Shown: piece after piece, positions 50,626-58,694 of the stretch
Position numbering within the stretch: the first letter of the stretch is position 1
Layout of the letters: the number at the start of each line of letters is the position of its first letter
Source: Microbacterium salitolerans
GTDB lineage: Bacteria; Actinomycetota; Actinomycetes; Actinomycetales; Microbacteriaceae
DNA: 64,000 nucleotides
Direction of reading: 5' to 3'
Assembly: GCF_019720895.1 (NCBI RefSeq)
Contig: NZ_JAHKSH010000002.1
Span: 434,001 to 498,000, forward strand
Notes under the pieces: generated by a model
What the model saw: the letters and a program-made list of their open reading frames with translations, nothing else
What the model was told of the DNA's origin: nothing
The model's database searches: none
Position numbers and translations under genes: made by a program

Positions 50626-53121
50626 ATGACGTTCGACCTCGCGACCATCGGCGCCGGGCTCCCCGTCGCGTCGGCGCGATCGCAGCTCGAGGCCGCGATC
50701 GCGACCGGCGCGATGGTCGTCACCGCTCCCCCGGGCACGGGCAAGACGACGTTCGTGCCGCCGCTCGTCGCGAACGCGGTCAGCGGTCGCGTGGTCGTCA
50801 CGCAGCCGCGCCGCGTCGCGGTCCGCTCGGCCGCGCGTCGGATCGCGCAGCTGGCGGGAACCGCACTCGGCGGATCCGTCGGGTACACGGTGCGCGGCGA
50901 GCGTCACGTCTCCCGCGACACCCGGATCGAGGTGGTGACGCCGGGCATCCTGCTGCGCCGGCTGCTGGCGGATCCGTCGCTCGAGGGCGTCGCGGCCGTG
51001 ATCCTCGATGAGGTCCACGAGCGGTCGGTCGATGGCGACCTGCTGCTCGGCATGCTGACCGAGGTGCGCGAGCTGCGCGACGATCTCGCGCTCGTGGCGA
51101 TGTCGGCGACGCTCGACGCGGGGGCGGTGTCGGGCCAGCTCGACGGTGCTCCGATCGTCGACGTGCCGTCGGCGCTCCATCCGCTGACAGTCGAATACGC
51201 CGCCAGCGGTGAGCCGCGACTCGATCTGCGCGGCGTCTCCCGGGCTTTTCTCGCGCACGTGGCCCGTGTCGCCGCCGACGCGCAGGCGGCCGATGAATCC
51301 GACGCCCTCGTCTTCCTGCCCGGCGCACGCGAGGTCGACGCGGTCGCGCGGATGATCCGCGAGAGGAGCACCGCCGAGGTGCTCCCGCTGCACGGTCAGC
51401 TGGCGTCCCGAGAACAGGACCGCGCGACGTCGGGGCGCCGCGCTGCCGAGGACCCGGCGCGCATCGTCGTGAGCACGGCGCTCGCCGAGAGCTCGCTCAC
51501 GGTACCCGGGGTGCGCCTCGTGATCGACGCCGGGCTGTCGCGGGAGGCGCGGCGCGACAGCATCCGCGACATGTCGGGACTCGTGACGGTGAGCGCCTCG
51601 CGCGCCAGCGCCGAGCAGCGGGCGGGCCGCGCGGCGCGCCAGGGACCGGGTCGCGTCGTGCGGGTCTACTCGGAGGTCGACTTCGCGCGGATGCCGCCGG
51701 CTTCGCCGCCCGAGATCACCTCGGCCGATCTCACGGACGCCGCGCTCCTCCTCGCCGCCTGGGGCACGCCCGGTGGCGCCGGCCTGCGCCTGCTCACAGA
51801 TCCGCCCGCGGCGTCGATCGCGACGGCGACCGCCGCACTGCGCGCGCTGGGACTCGTCGACGATGCGGGCCGCGTCACGCGCCTCGGAAGCCGTGTCGCC
51901 GCCCTGCCCGTCGGGGCGCGCGAGGGGCGGGCGCTGCTCGGCGCCGCGAAGGAGGGCGTCTCGGCGGCGGTGGCGGCCGAGACCGTCGCGGCGCTCTCGG
52001 GTGGGTTCCGCGATCCCGGCGGGGATCTCACACGGCTGCTCCGCGAGCTACGCGATGGCCGCGCAGCTGGTGCGTCGCGCTGGGTACGCGAGGTGCGCCG
52101 GCTGACACGGCTCTCCGATGACGGCGGGCACCGCACGGAGCCGGGACTCGTGGTCGCCCTGATGCGACCCGAGTGGATCGCTCGGCGCGTCGCAGACGGT
52201 TCTCGCAGCTACCTGCTGGCGAGCGGCACCCGCGCGGCCGTGCCGGAGGGAAGCGGGCTACAGGGGTCCGAGTGGATCGCAGTTGCGGAGGTCCAGCGCG
52301 CCGACGGACGGGCGGCGGACGGCACCGGCGCGGTGATCCGGCTCGCCGCGGCGCTGACGGACGGCGACGCGCGTCACGTCGGCGCAGCGCTCCTCACCCG
52401 CGAACGGCGAGCGACGATCGCGGACGGCCGCGTGCGGGTGCGCGAGGAGGAATCGCTCGGGCGGATCCTGCTGTCGTCGACCCCCGTGTCCGCGCGCGAC
52501 GAGGACACCGGATCCGCGTTCGCGGCGCACGTGCGCGAGCACGGCCTCGACGTGCTCACATGGACGCCCGACGCCATCGCGCTGCGCGGTCGCCTCGCAC
52601 TTGTGGAGCGGGAACTCGGGGATCCGTGGCCGGCGATGGACGATGAGGCGCTGCTCGACCGGCTCGACGCGTGGCTCGCACCCGCGCTCGGGCGCCAGCC
52701 CGCTCTCGCGAAGGTCGACGTCACGGGGGCGCTCCGCCGCCTCCTCCCCTGGCCCGAGGCGTCGCGCCTCGACGAGCTCGCGCCGGAGCACCTAGCCGTG
52801 CCATCGGGCTCGCGGGTGCGGATCGACTATCCGGGCGCCGCGGATCCCGGCGCACACCCGGCCATCCCCGTGAAGCTGCAGGAGGTGTTCGGACTCGCCG
52901 AGACGCCGCGGCTCGTCGATGGACGCGTGCCGGTGGTGTTCCACCTGCTCTCCCCGGCGCGCCGCCCGCTCGCCGTCACGGGCGACCTCGCGTCCTTCTG
53001 GAACGGGCCCTACGCCGACGTGCGCAAGGAGATGCGCGGGCGCTACCCGAAGCACCCGTGGCCCGAGGACCCGTGGAACGCGCAGGCGACGGCGCGCACC
53101 ACCCGCGCGCTACGTCGCTGA
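50626..53121 (+). CDS. hrpB: ATP-dependent helicase HrpB
   Basis: The 831-residue DEAH-type helicase has Walker A PPGTGKTT, motif II DEVHERS, motif III SATLD, motif V STALAESSLTVPGV and motif VI QRAGRAAR, then the HrpB-specific C-terminal region ending 'HPWPEDPWNAQATARTTRALRR'. Substrate RNA is unknown in most bacteria. GACAAT lies six bases before ATG 50626. It overlaps the convergent aminotransferase by 12 bp. Confidence 0.93.
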   Translation: MTFDLATIGAGLPVASARSQLEAAIATGAMVVTAPPGTGKTTFVPPLVANAVSGRVVVTQPRRVAVRSAARRIAQLAGTALGGSVGYTVRGERHVSRDTRIEVVTPGILLRRLLADPSLEGVAAVILDEVHERSVDGDLLLGMLTEVRELRDDLALVAMSATLDAGAVSGQLDGAPIVDVPSALHPLTVEYAASGEPRLDLRGVSRAFLAHVARVAADAQAADESDALVFLPGAREVDAVARMIRERSTAEVLPLHGQLASREQDRATSGRRAAEDPARIVVSTALAESSLTVPGVRLVIDAGLSREARRDSIRDMSGLVTVSASRASAEQRAGRAARQGPGRVVRVYSEVDFARMPPASPPEITSADLTDAALLLAAWGTPGGAGLRLLTDPPAASIATATAALRALGLVDDAGRVTRLGSRVAALPVGAREGRALLGAAKEGVSAAVAAETVAALSGGFRDPGGDLTRLLRELRDGRAAGASRWVREVRRLTRLSDDGGHRTEPGLVVALMRPEWIARRVADGSRSYLLASGTRAAVPEGSGLQGSEWIAVAEVQRADGRAADGTGAVIRLAAALTDGDARHVGAALLTRERRATIADGRVRVREEESLGRILLSSTPVSARDEDTGSAFAAHVREHGLDVLTWTPDAIALRGRLALVERELGDPWPAMDDEALLDRLDAWLAPALGRQPALAKVDVTGALRRLLPWPEASRLDELAPEHLAVPSGSRVRIDYPGAADPGAHPAIPVKLQEVFGLAETPRLVDGRVPVVFHLLSPARRPLAVTGDLASFWNGPYADVRKEMRGRYPKHPWPEDPWNAQATARTTRALRR

Positions 53122-54312
53122 GGACAGCCCGTCGATCAGGCGGCCGAGGCGGCGGATCCCTTCACGCAGCTCGCCCTCGGCAGCCGCGTACGAGATCCGC
53201 ACGTGCGTCTCGCCTGTCGCGGTGCTGAAGTCGCGCCCGGGCGTGATCGCCACGTGCGCCTCATCGAGTGCGCGCCGACAGAACGTCCACGCGTCGAGGC
53301 CGGTGCTGCTCACGTCGCAGTAGGCATAGAAGGCACCGTCGGGTGCGGCGCCGACCGGCAGGCCGAGGTCGGCGAGGGCGGGGAGCACGAATGCGCGACG
53401 GCGCTGGAACTCGGCCCTGCGCTCGGCGCAGAGGGCGAGCGATTCGTCGGTGAAGGCGGCGGTCGCGGCGATCTGGGCGGGCGTCGACGCGCACAGGAAG
53501 AAGTTGACGGCCAGTCGCTCGGCCGCGTCGACCAGGTTCTCGGGCAGCACCGCCCACCCGAGTCGCCAGCCCGTCATACCGAAGAACTTCGAGAAGCTCC
53601 CGATCGCGATCGCGCCCGGATCGATTGCGAGAACCGAGCGCGCCGGCGTGCCGTCAGGAGCGTCGTCCTGCAGGTCGAGGTAGATCTCATCGACGATCCG
53701 CCACGCGCCGCGCTCGCGTGCGAGGCGGCAGACGCGCTCGAGCTCGTCGAACGGGATCGCCGTCCCCGTCGGATTCGACGGTGTCGCGACCATCACCGAT
53801 GCCGTGCGCTCCGTCCAGGCCGCATCGACGAGCGATGCGTCGAGCTGGAACCGGGTCGCGGGAGTCGTGGGCACGGCGACGACCTCGCCGCCGAACGCCT
53901 GAACGAGCTCGCGGTTGCACGGATACGAGGGGTCCGCCATGACGACCTCGTCGCCCGGATCCGTCGTCGCGGCGGTCGCGAGGAGCAGGGCGGCCGACGC
54001 GCCGGACGTGACGATGATGCGGGCCGGATCCACCGCGACACCGTGCACTTCGCGGTAGTAGCCGGCGATCTCCTCGCGCAGCGCCGGAAGACCCATCGCG
54101 GGCGTGTACGGCAGCGGCCGGCCGTCCATCGCATCGACCATCGCCTCGCGCACGGCAGGGGGCGCGCCGAAGTCGGGCTCTCCGAGCGACAGCTTGACGA
54201 CGTGGGCGCCGCCCGCCTCGAGCTCCGAGGCGCGCTGGCCGATGCTCATCGCGTGGAACGGCTCGGCGCGCAGCGCGCGCTGCGCGACCTTCATGGGCTC
54301 TCGTTCGGTCAC
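53110..54312 (-). CDS. PLP-dependent class I/II aminotransferase
   Basis: The 400-residue protein has 'LSLGEPDFGAPPAVREAM', the SNPTGTAIP loop, DEIYLDL and the Schiff-base lysine in SFSKFFGMTGWRLGW, plus a late Arg (HVRISYA) that binds the substrate carboxylate. It is of the aspartate/aromatic aminotransferase subgroup I; the substrate is unknown. GTG 54312 is chosen with CACGAT six bases upstream; ATG 54294 also in frame. Confidence 0.88.
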   Translation of the reverse strand: MTEREPMKVAQRALRAEPFHAMSIGQRASELEAGGAHVVKLSLGEPDFGAPPAVREAMVDAMDGRPLPYTPAMGLPALREEIAGYYREVHGVAVDPARIIVTSGASAALLLATAATTDPGDEVVMADPSYPCNRELVQAFGGEVVAVPTTPATRFQLDASLVDAAWTERTASVMVATPSNPTGTAIPFDELERVCRLARERGAWRIVDEIYLDLQDDAPDGTPARSVLAIDPGAIAIGSFSKFFGMTGWRLGWAVLPENLVDAAERLAVNFFLCASTPAQIAATAAFTDESLALCAERRAEFQRRRAFVLPALADLGLPVGAAPDGAFYAYCDVSSTGLDAWTFCRRALDEAHVAITPGRDFSTATGETHVRISYAAAEGELREGIRRLGRLIDGLSSAT

Positions 54313-54356
54313 GCCTCCATCGTGGCAGGTCGGGAGGGTGCGGTTGACTGGGATCC

Positions 54357-54965
54357 ATGCCCTCTGTCGATGACATCGTCACCTTCCAGCACGACGATCC
54401 CCCGCCCGGCCGCGATCCCTTCGTCATCCCCGCGCGCCCGCAGACCATCGAGGTAGCGGATTCCGACCCCGTGTGGCCGCACGCATACGAGGCCGTCGCC
54501 GCGCGCATCCGCGGTGTGCTCGGCGCGCGCGTCCTGCAGCTCGAGCACGTCGGATCCACGTCGGTGCCCGACCTCCCGGCGAAGCCCGTGATCGACGTCG
54601 ATCTGATCGTCGCCGACTCAGCCGACGAGGCCGCCTGGGTGCCGCCGCTTGTCGACGCCGGCTTCGTGCTGACCGTGCGCGAGCCGTGGTGGCACGAGCA
54701 CCGCGTCATGAAGCTGGAAGACCCTGCCGTGAACCTGCATGTGTTCTCGCCCGACGCACCCGAGCCGTGGAAGCACCGGATCCTGCGCGACCATCTGCGC
54801 CGCGACGACGGCGATCGCGAGCGGTACGCCGGGGCCAAGCGCGCCGCGGCCCGCGCCGCGAACGAGATCGGCGAGACGGTGATGCAGTACAACGCACGCA
54901 AGGAGGCGGTGATCCGGGAGATCTACGAGCGGGCGTTCCACGCGGCGGGGCTACGGCGGGGCTGA
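54357..54965 (+). CDS. GrpB/UPF0157 family protein
   Basis: The 202-residue protein has the nucleotidyltransferase-like pattern 'LQLEHVGSTSVPDLPAKPVIDVDLIV' and 'DPAVNLHVFSPDAPEPWKHRILRDHLR' of the GrpB family. The GSTSVP...DVDL block resembles an NTase active site (GS...DxD). Function is unknown. The start lies 44 bp from the divergent aminotransferase start. Confidence 0.88.
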   Translation: MPSVDDIVTFQHDDPPPGRDPFVIPARPQTIEVADSDPVWPHAYEAVAARIRGVLGARVLQLEHVGSTSVPDLPAKPVIDVDLIVADSADEAAWVPPLVDAGFVLTVREPWWHEHRVMKLEDPAVNLHVFSPDAPEPWKHRILRDHLRRDDGDRERYAGAKRAAARAANEIGETVMQYNARKEAVIREIYERAFHAAGLRRG

Positions 54966-54973
54966 GCCCGGGG

Positions 54974-55723
54974 TCACCGCTCCAGCGGCGTCCATCCGAA
55001 CGGCACGGGACCGTCGATGATCGCATTCTCCTCGTCAGCGCGCGCCGACCAGCCCTGCGCCTCGTCGACGGCGTCGAAGCCGCCGCGAGCGAGGCGGAAC
55101 CCGACGTCGTCGTGATGCATGCGCGGTCCGCCTCCGCGACGCGTCGAGGCGCGCACGCTCCACGCCTCGTCCGCGTATCCGCCGCCGCGGAAGACGCGGT
55201 AGTCGCCGTAGCGCGCTGGATCCAGCAGGTCCCAGCACCACTCCCACGCGTTGCCGAGCATGTCGAACGCACCGTGCAGGTTGGGCATCTTCCCGCCGAC
55301 GTCCTGCGGCGCCGCGACGCTGTCCGCAGCCGTCCACGCGATGTCGGAGAGCAGGCCGTACTGCGGCTTCGTGGAACCGGCGCGGCACGCGAACTCCCAT
55401 TCGGCCTCCGTGGGCAGGCGATAGCCGTCGGAACCGACGTGCCAGGTGACGTCCTCGCCCTCGAACGAATATGCCGGGTCGAGTCCCTCCCACTCGGAGG
55501 CCGCGTTGCAGAGACGGATCGCCCGCTGCCACGTCACATCGACCGCCGGACGTCGCGGGTGCGCGGAGGCGACGCCGATGAGCTCGGCGAGCAGCTCCTC
55601 GGTCACCGCGTACACGCCGACCTCGAACGGCTCGAGGTCGACGGCGCGGCGCGCCTTCCGACGCGCGTCGTGGAGGGTCACGGATCCGCCGGGCACGCGG
55701 GTCATCTCGATGTCGGGCGTCAC
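54974..55723 (-). CDS. SUMF1/FGE-fold protein without the active-site cysteines
   Basis: The 249-residue protein has the formylglycine-generating-enzyme fold: 'RVPGGSVTL', 'RLPTEAEWEFACRAG', GNAWEWCWD, 'FRGGGYADEAW', and 'DDVGFRLAR'. The reactive cysteine pair of true FGE near the C-terminus is not seen. There is no sulfatase nearby. It may be a nonheme-iron or other fold member. GTG 55723 lies six bases after TACAGT (revcomp of 55730-55735), sharing a 42-bp intergenic region with the divergent methyltransferase. Confidence 0.82.
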   Translation of the reverse strand: MTPDIEMTRVPGGSVTLHDARRKARRAVDLEPFEVGVYAVTEELLAELIGVASAHPRRPAVDVTWQRAIRLCNAASEWEGLDPAYSFEGEDVTWHVGSDGYRLPTEAEWEFACRAGSTKPQYGLLSDIAWTAADSVAAPQDVGGKMPNLHGAFDMLGNAWEWCWDLLDPARYGDYRVFRGGGYADEAWSVRASTRRGGGPRMHHDDVGFRLARGGFDAVDEAQGWSARADEENAIIDGPVPFGWTPLER

Positions 55724-55729
55724 TGTGCC

Positions 55730-55758
55730 ACTGTATGCGGGCGGATTGTCGGTAGCGT
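55730..55758. promoter_or_regulatory. Divergent leaderless promoter pair
   Basis: Minus-strand -10 TACAGT (55730-55735) serves the SUMF1-like gene; plus-strand TAGCGT (55753-55758) serves the methyltransferase. Both lie within a 42-bp gap. Confidence 0.5.
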
Positions 55759-55765
55759 CGTGGGC

Positions 55766-56383
55766 ATGGATCCCGCACGCGTCCGCGATGCCTACGGTCG
55801 CCGCGCCGCCGAGTACGTCGAGGCGCTCGGATCGGTCGAGGTGATGGCCGACGCGGACCGCACGTGCATCGAGACGTGGGCCTCGGGCCTCGACGGGCGC
55901 GTCCTGGACATCGGCAGCGGTCCGGGGCACTGGAGCGCGCATCTGCACGAACGCGGGAGTCTGATCGAGGGCGTCGAGCCGGTGCGCGAGTTCCTCGAGA
56001 GTGCGCGGGCGCGGTTCGTGGGCGTCGAGTTCCGCGAGGCATCGGTTCTCGAGATGCCGTACGACGACGGCGCGGCTCGCGGCGTGCTTGCGTGGTACTC
56101 GCTGATCCACCTGGATCCGGACGATGTGGCGCTGGCGCTCGCGTCGATCGCGCGCGTGCTCGCCCCCGGTGGATCGCTGCTGCTCGGGTTCTTCGAGGGG
56201 GCCGAGGTCGCGACGTTCGACCACGCGGTCGCGACCGCGTACTTCTGGCCGATCACTTCGATGACCGACCTGCTCGACTCGGCGGGGTTCGCGGTCGTCG
56301 GCGTCGAGTGTCGGACGGATCCCGGAGGCCGCCCTCAGGCGTCGATCATCGCCCGCCGCCATGCCGATACGCTCGCCACATGA
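55766..56383 (+). CDS. Class I SAM-dependent methyltransferase
   Basis: The 205-residue protein has motif I VLDIGSGPGHW, motif II 'LIEGVEPV' and a 'LIHLDPDDV...LAPGGSLLLGF' stretch. Substrate unknown; typical of a small-molecule methyltransferase. ATG 55766 is seven bases after TAGCGT. It overlaps the next methyltransferase by four bases. Confidence 0.86.
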   Translation: MDPARVRDAYGRRAAEYVEALGSVEVMADADRTCIETWASGLDGRVLDIGSGPGHWSAHLHERGSLIEGVEPVREFLESARARFVGVEFREASVLEMPYDDGAARGVLAWYSLIHLDPDDVALALASIARVLAPGGSLLLGFFEGAEVATFDHAVATAYFWPITSMTDLLDSAGFAVVGVECRTDPGGRPQASIIARRHADTLAT

Positions 56384-57165
56384 GCAGTGATCTGCGTGTG
56401 TCGGCGGCGCGCTCCTTCGAATCCGGTGCCGACGCCTATGAGCTGTACCGACCGCCGTACCCGGGCCGCATGTTCGACGACATCGTCGAGGCCGCCGGCG
56501 ATCTCTGGGGCGGCCCGCTCCTCGAGATCGGTGCGGGCACGGGCCGCGCGACGGTCGAGCTCGCGCGGAGAGGCGCCTCGATCGAGGTCGTGGAGCCGTC
56601 GCAGGACATGGTCGATGTGCTGACGCGTCGCCTGCATGACGCTGACGTCGCCGAATCCATCTCGGTCCGACAGGGCGTCTTCGAGGACGTCTCCCCTGAC
56701 GAGTCCTTCCCGCTGGCCGTCGCCGCACAGTCGTTCCACTGGGCGGATCCCGCCACCCGCTGGTCGCGCCTGGCGCAGATACTCGGCACCCGCGGCCGGG
56801 CGTTCCTGTTCTGGAATGCGTGGAACCTCGACCCCGCGCACCACGATCTTCCCGCGATCACGGCCGTCTACGGCGAGCACGGCCCGGAGCTCCCGATCGG
56901 CCTCCCGCGTGACTACGTCGCGCGGATGTGGGCCGACGGCGAGATCGAACGCGATCCGCACGTGGCGCTCGTCGACCGCCGCTCGTATGAGTGGTCCCAC
57001 TCGATGTCGCGCGACGCCTACCTCGGCCTGCTCGAGACGATCTCCCAATACGCGATCGCGCCGCGGGAGGAGCGAGACGCGCTGTACGGAGCGCTGGCAC
57101 CCCTGCTCGGCGACGTCGTTCATCTGCAGGGTGCGACGCTCATGCTCGTGGTCGCGCGGGCGTGA
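56380..57165 (+). CDS. Class I SAM-dependent methyltransferase
   Basis: The 261-residue protein has 'LLEIGAGTGRATVELARRG', 'EVVEPS' and 'FPLAVAAQSFHWADP', matching the methyltransferase_11/25 class that often methylates small molecules. It overlaps the upstream stop by ATGA and also has its own TACGCT six bases before the ATG (56368-56373). It overlaps the HAD gene by GTGA, giving a three-gene set. Confidence 0.88.
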   Translation: MSSDLRVSAARSFESGADAYELYRPPYPGRMFDDIVEAAGDLWGGPLLEIGAGTGRATVELARRGASIEVVEPSQDMVDVLTRRLHDADVAESISVRQGVFEDVSPDESFPLAVAAQSFHWADPATRWSRLAQILGTRGRAFLFWNAWNLDPAHHDLPAITAVYGEHGPELPIGLPRDYVARMWADGEIERDPHVALVDRRSYEWSHSMSRDAYLGLLETISQYAIAPREERDALYGALAPLLGDVVHLQGATLMLVVARA

Positions 57166-57830
57166 CGATCTTTCGGTGCGTGCTGTTCGACCTGGACGAA
57201 ACGCTCATCGCGCACGAGACCGCCGCAGATCGCGCCGTCGAGGAGTGGGCAGGTCTGGTCAGAGGTGATGTCCGGGGAGCTGCGGAACGCTGGCGACAGA
57301 TCTCGGCCCCGCACTACGCGCGGTACCAGCGGCGCGAGATCTCCTTCCCGGAGCAGCGGCGCGCGCGTGTTCGAGAGTTCTTCGGGCGGATGCTGACAGA
57401 TGACGAAGCGGACTCCCTGTTCGCGCAGTACCTGCCGCTCTACGAGCGGGCCTGGTCGCTGTATCCGGACGCGATCCCCTGCCTCGCCCGTGCGCGTCGG
57501 GCCGGCTGTGTCGTCGGCGTCCTGACCAACGGCGAGCGGGAACAGCAGGCGCGAAAGATCGACCGCTTCGGGCTGGGCGCTCATGTGGACCACGTCATCT
57601 GCTCCTCCGACCTGTCGGCGGGGAAGCCGGATCCGCGCGCCTTCGCCGAGGCGGTGCGCATCATCGGGGTGTCGCCAGACGAAACGCTCATGATCGGCGA
57701 CTCCCTGGAGAACGACGCGCGAGGCGCGCTCGCCGCAGGCCTCGATGCCGTGCTGGTGGACCGCGGCGGGGTTCATGCCGATTCGGGTGTCGCATCGGTG
57801 ACGTCGCTGGATGAGGTGGAGTTCGCGTGA
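57162..57830 (+). CDS. HAD-family hydrolase
   Basis: The 222-residue protein has HAD motif I FDLDETL, motif II LTNG, motif III Lys (GKPDP) and motif IV GDSLENDARGA, typical of small-molecule phosphatases. GTG 57162 overlaps the methyltransferase stop. Its 3' end overlaps a minus-strand gene by 58 bp. Confidence 0.9.
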   Translation: MTIFRCVLFDLDETLIAHETAADRAVEEWAGLVRGDVRGAAERWRQISAPHYARYQRREISFPEQRRARVREFFGRMLTDDEADSLFAQYLPLYERAWSLYPDAIPCLARARRAGCVVGVLTNGEREQQARKIDRFGLGAHVDHVICSSDLSAGKPDPRAFAEAVRIIGVSPDETLMIGDSLENDARGALAAGLDAVLVDRGGVHADSGVASVTSLDEVEFA

Positions 57831-58078
57831 GCCGGGGGCTGGGCGGGGTGCGCCTGAGCGGCGCGAGGACGGCCCGGCGTCGCGACGAGGGCTGACATCG
57901 GCTCCGGCACCACTCCTCCGGCGACCACGACGTCGACGCGGCGCGCACGACAGTCCGCGCACATCACGTAGACGACCGTGCCCTCGCTCGTGCGGTGCCA
58001 GGATTCGGTCGTCCAGCCGTGTTCGTGGAACCGCGCTTCCCTGGGTCGCACCGCGGGGATCTGCCGCTCTGTCGTCAT
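57773..58078 (-). CDS. Small cysteine-pair protein, actinobacterial family
   Basis: The 101-residue protein reads 'RFHEHGWTTESWHRTSEGTVVYVMCADCRARRVDV', a pattern shared by unnamed actinobacterial proteins with HxW...ES and a CxxC pair. The tail is low-complexity and antisense to the HAD gene. ATG 58078 lies 26 bp from the divergent CGNR gene. CACGCT (revcomp of 58086-58091) is a possible -10. Function unknown. Confidence 0.65.
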   Translation of the reverse strand: MTTERQIPAVRPREARFHEHGWTTESWHRTSEGTVVYVMCADCRARRVDVVVAGGVVPEPMSALVATPGRPRAAQAHPAQPPAHANSTSSSDVTDATPESA

Positions 58079-58104
58079 GAGCTCCAGCGTGCTGTAATGC
58101 CCTT

Positions 58105-58632
58105 ATGCATCTCAACCCTTACGGGGAGTACGCCGTCCTCCTGGCCGCGTCGCTGGCGAACCACTGGCCAGACGACCGCGAGCAGATCGAGGCGAGGACG
58201 CGCGAGTTCGGCATGACGATGGACTTCGCGCGGCGGCCTGGCGATCATGCCCAGACGCGGCGCGTGATCGACCGCTGGCTCGAAGTGGTGGACGCTCCCG
58301 ACGACGACCGGCGGGCCGACCGACTGAACGCCGAGATGGCGGGCGCGGCGGCGTATCCGCGTCTCACGAATCATGACGACGAGGGCTGGCACCTGCACTA
58401 CCGCGATGAGAACCAATCACTCGCGCACGTCCTGCACGCCGTGATCAGCGTCGGCACGGCGCTGCACCTGACGACGCGGGGCATGCATCGTCTCGGACGC
58501 TGCGGGGCGGACCCATGCCGCAGGGTGATCGTCGACGTCACGCGCAACGGACGACAGCGGTACTGCTCGGTGACGTGCGCGAACCGCGATGCGGTACGGA
58601 GGCATCGGCAGCGCGCGCGTGCAACAGGGTAG
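58105..58632 (+). CDS. CGNR zinc-finger protein
   Basis: The 175-residue protein ends in a CGNR-type zinc finger: GRCGADPC, RYCSVTCANRDAVRRHRQR, with the CGNR box changed to CANR. The N-terminal part is an ABATE-like (ABC1_ATPase/stress) domain. Such proteins are probable DNA-binding regulators. ATG 58105 lies six bases after TGTAAT (58093-58098), so translation is likely leaderless. Confidence 0.87.
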   Translation: MHLNPYGEYAVLLAASLANHWPDDREQIEARTREFGMTMDFARRPGDHAQTRRVIDRWLEVVDAPDDDRRADRLNAEMAGAAAYPRLTNHDDEGWHLHYRDENQSLAHVLHAVISVGTALHLTTRGMHRLGRCGADPCRRVIVDVTRNGRQRYCSVTCANRDAVRRHRQRARATG

Positions 58633-58649
58633 ATTCGGGACGGGAACTC

Positions 58650-58665
58650 TCGAACATGACTTCGA
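58650..58665. promoter_or_regulatory. SOS/LexA box upstream of HNH gene
   Basis: TCGAAC-ATGA-CTTCGA matches the actinobacterial SOS box TCGAAC-N4-GTTCGA in 11 of 12 positions. It precedes the DUF222/HNH gene; in M. tuberculosis several 13E12 family genes carry SOS boxes (established knowledge). Confidence 0.65.
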
Positions 58666-58694
58666 ATGTCAGAGGTTCTGCTCAGACTGAATGC

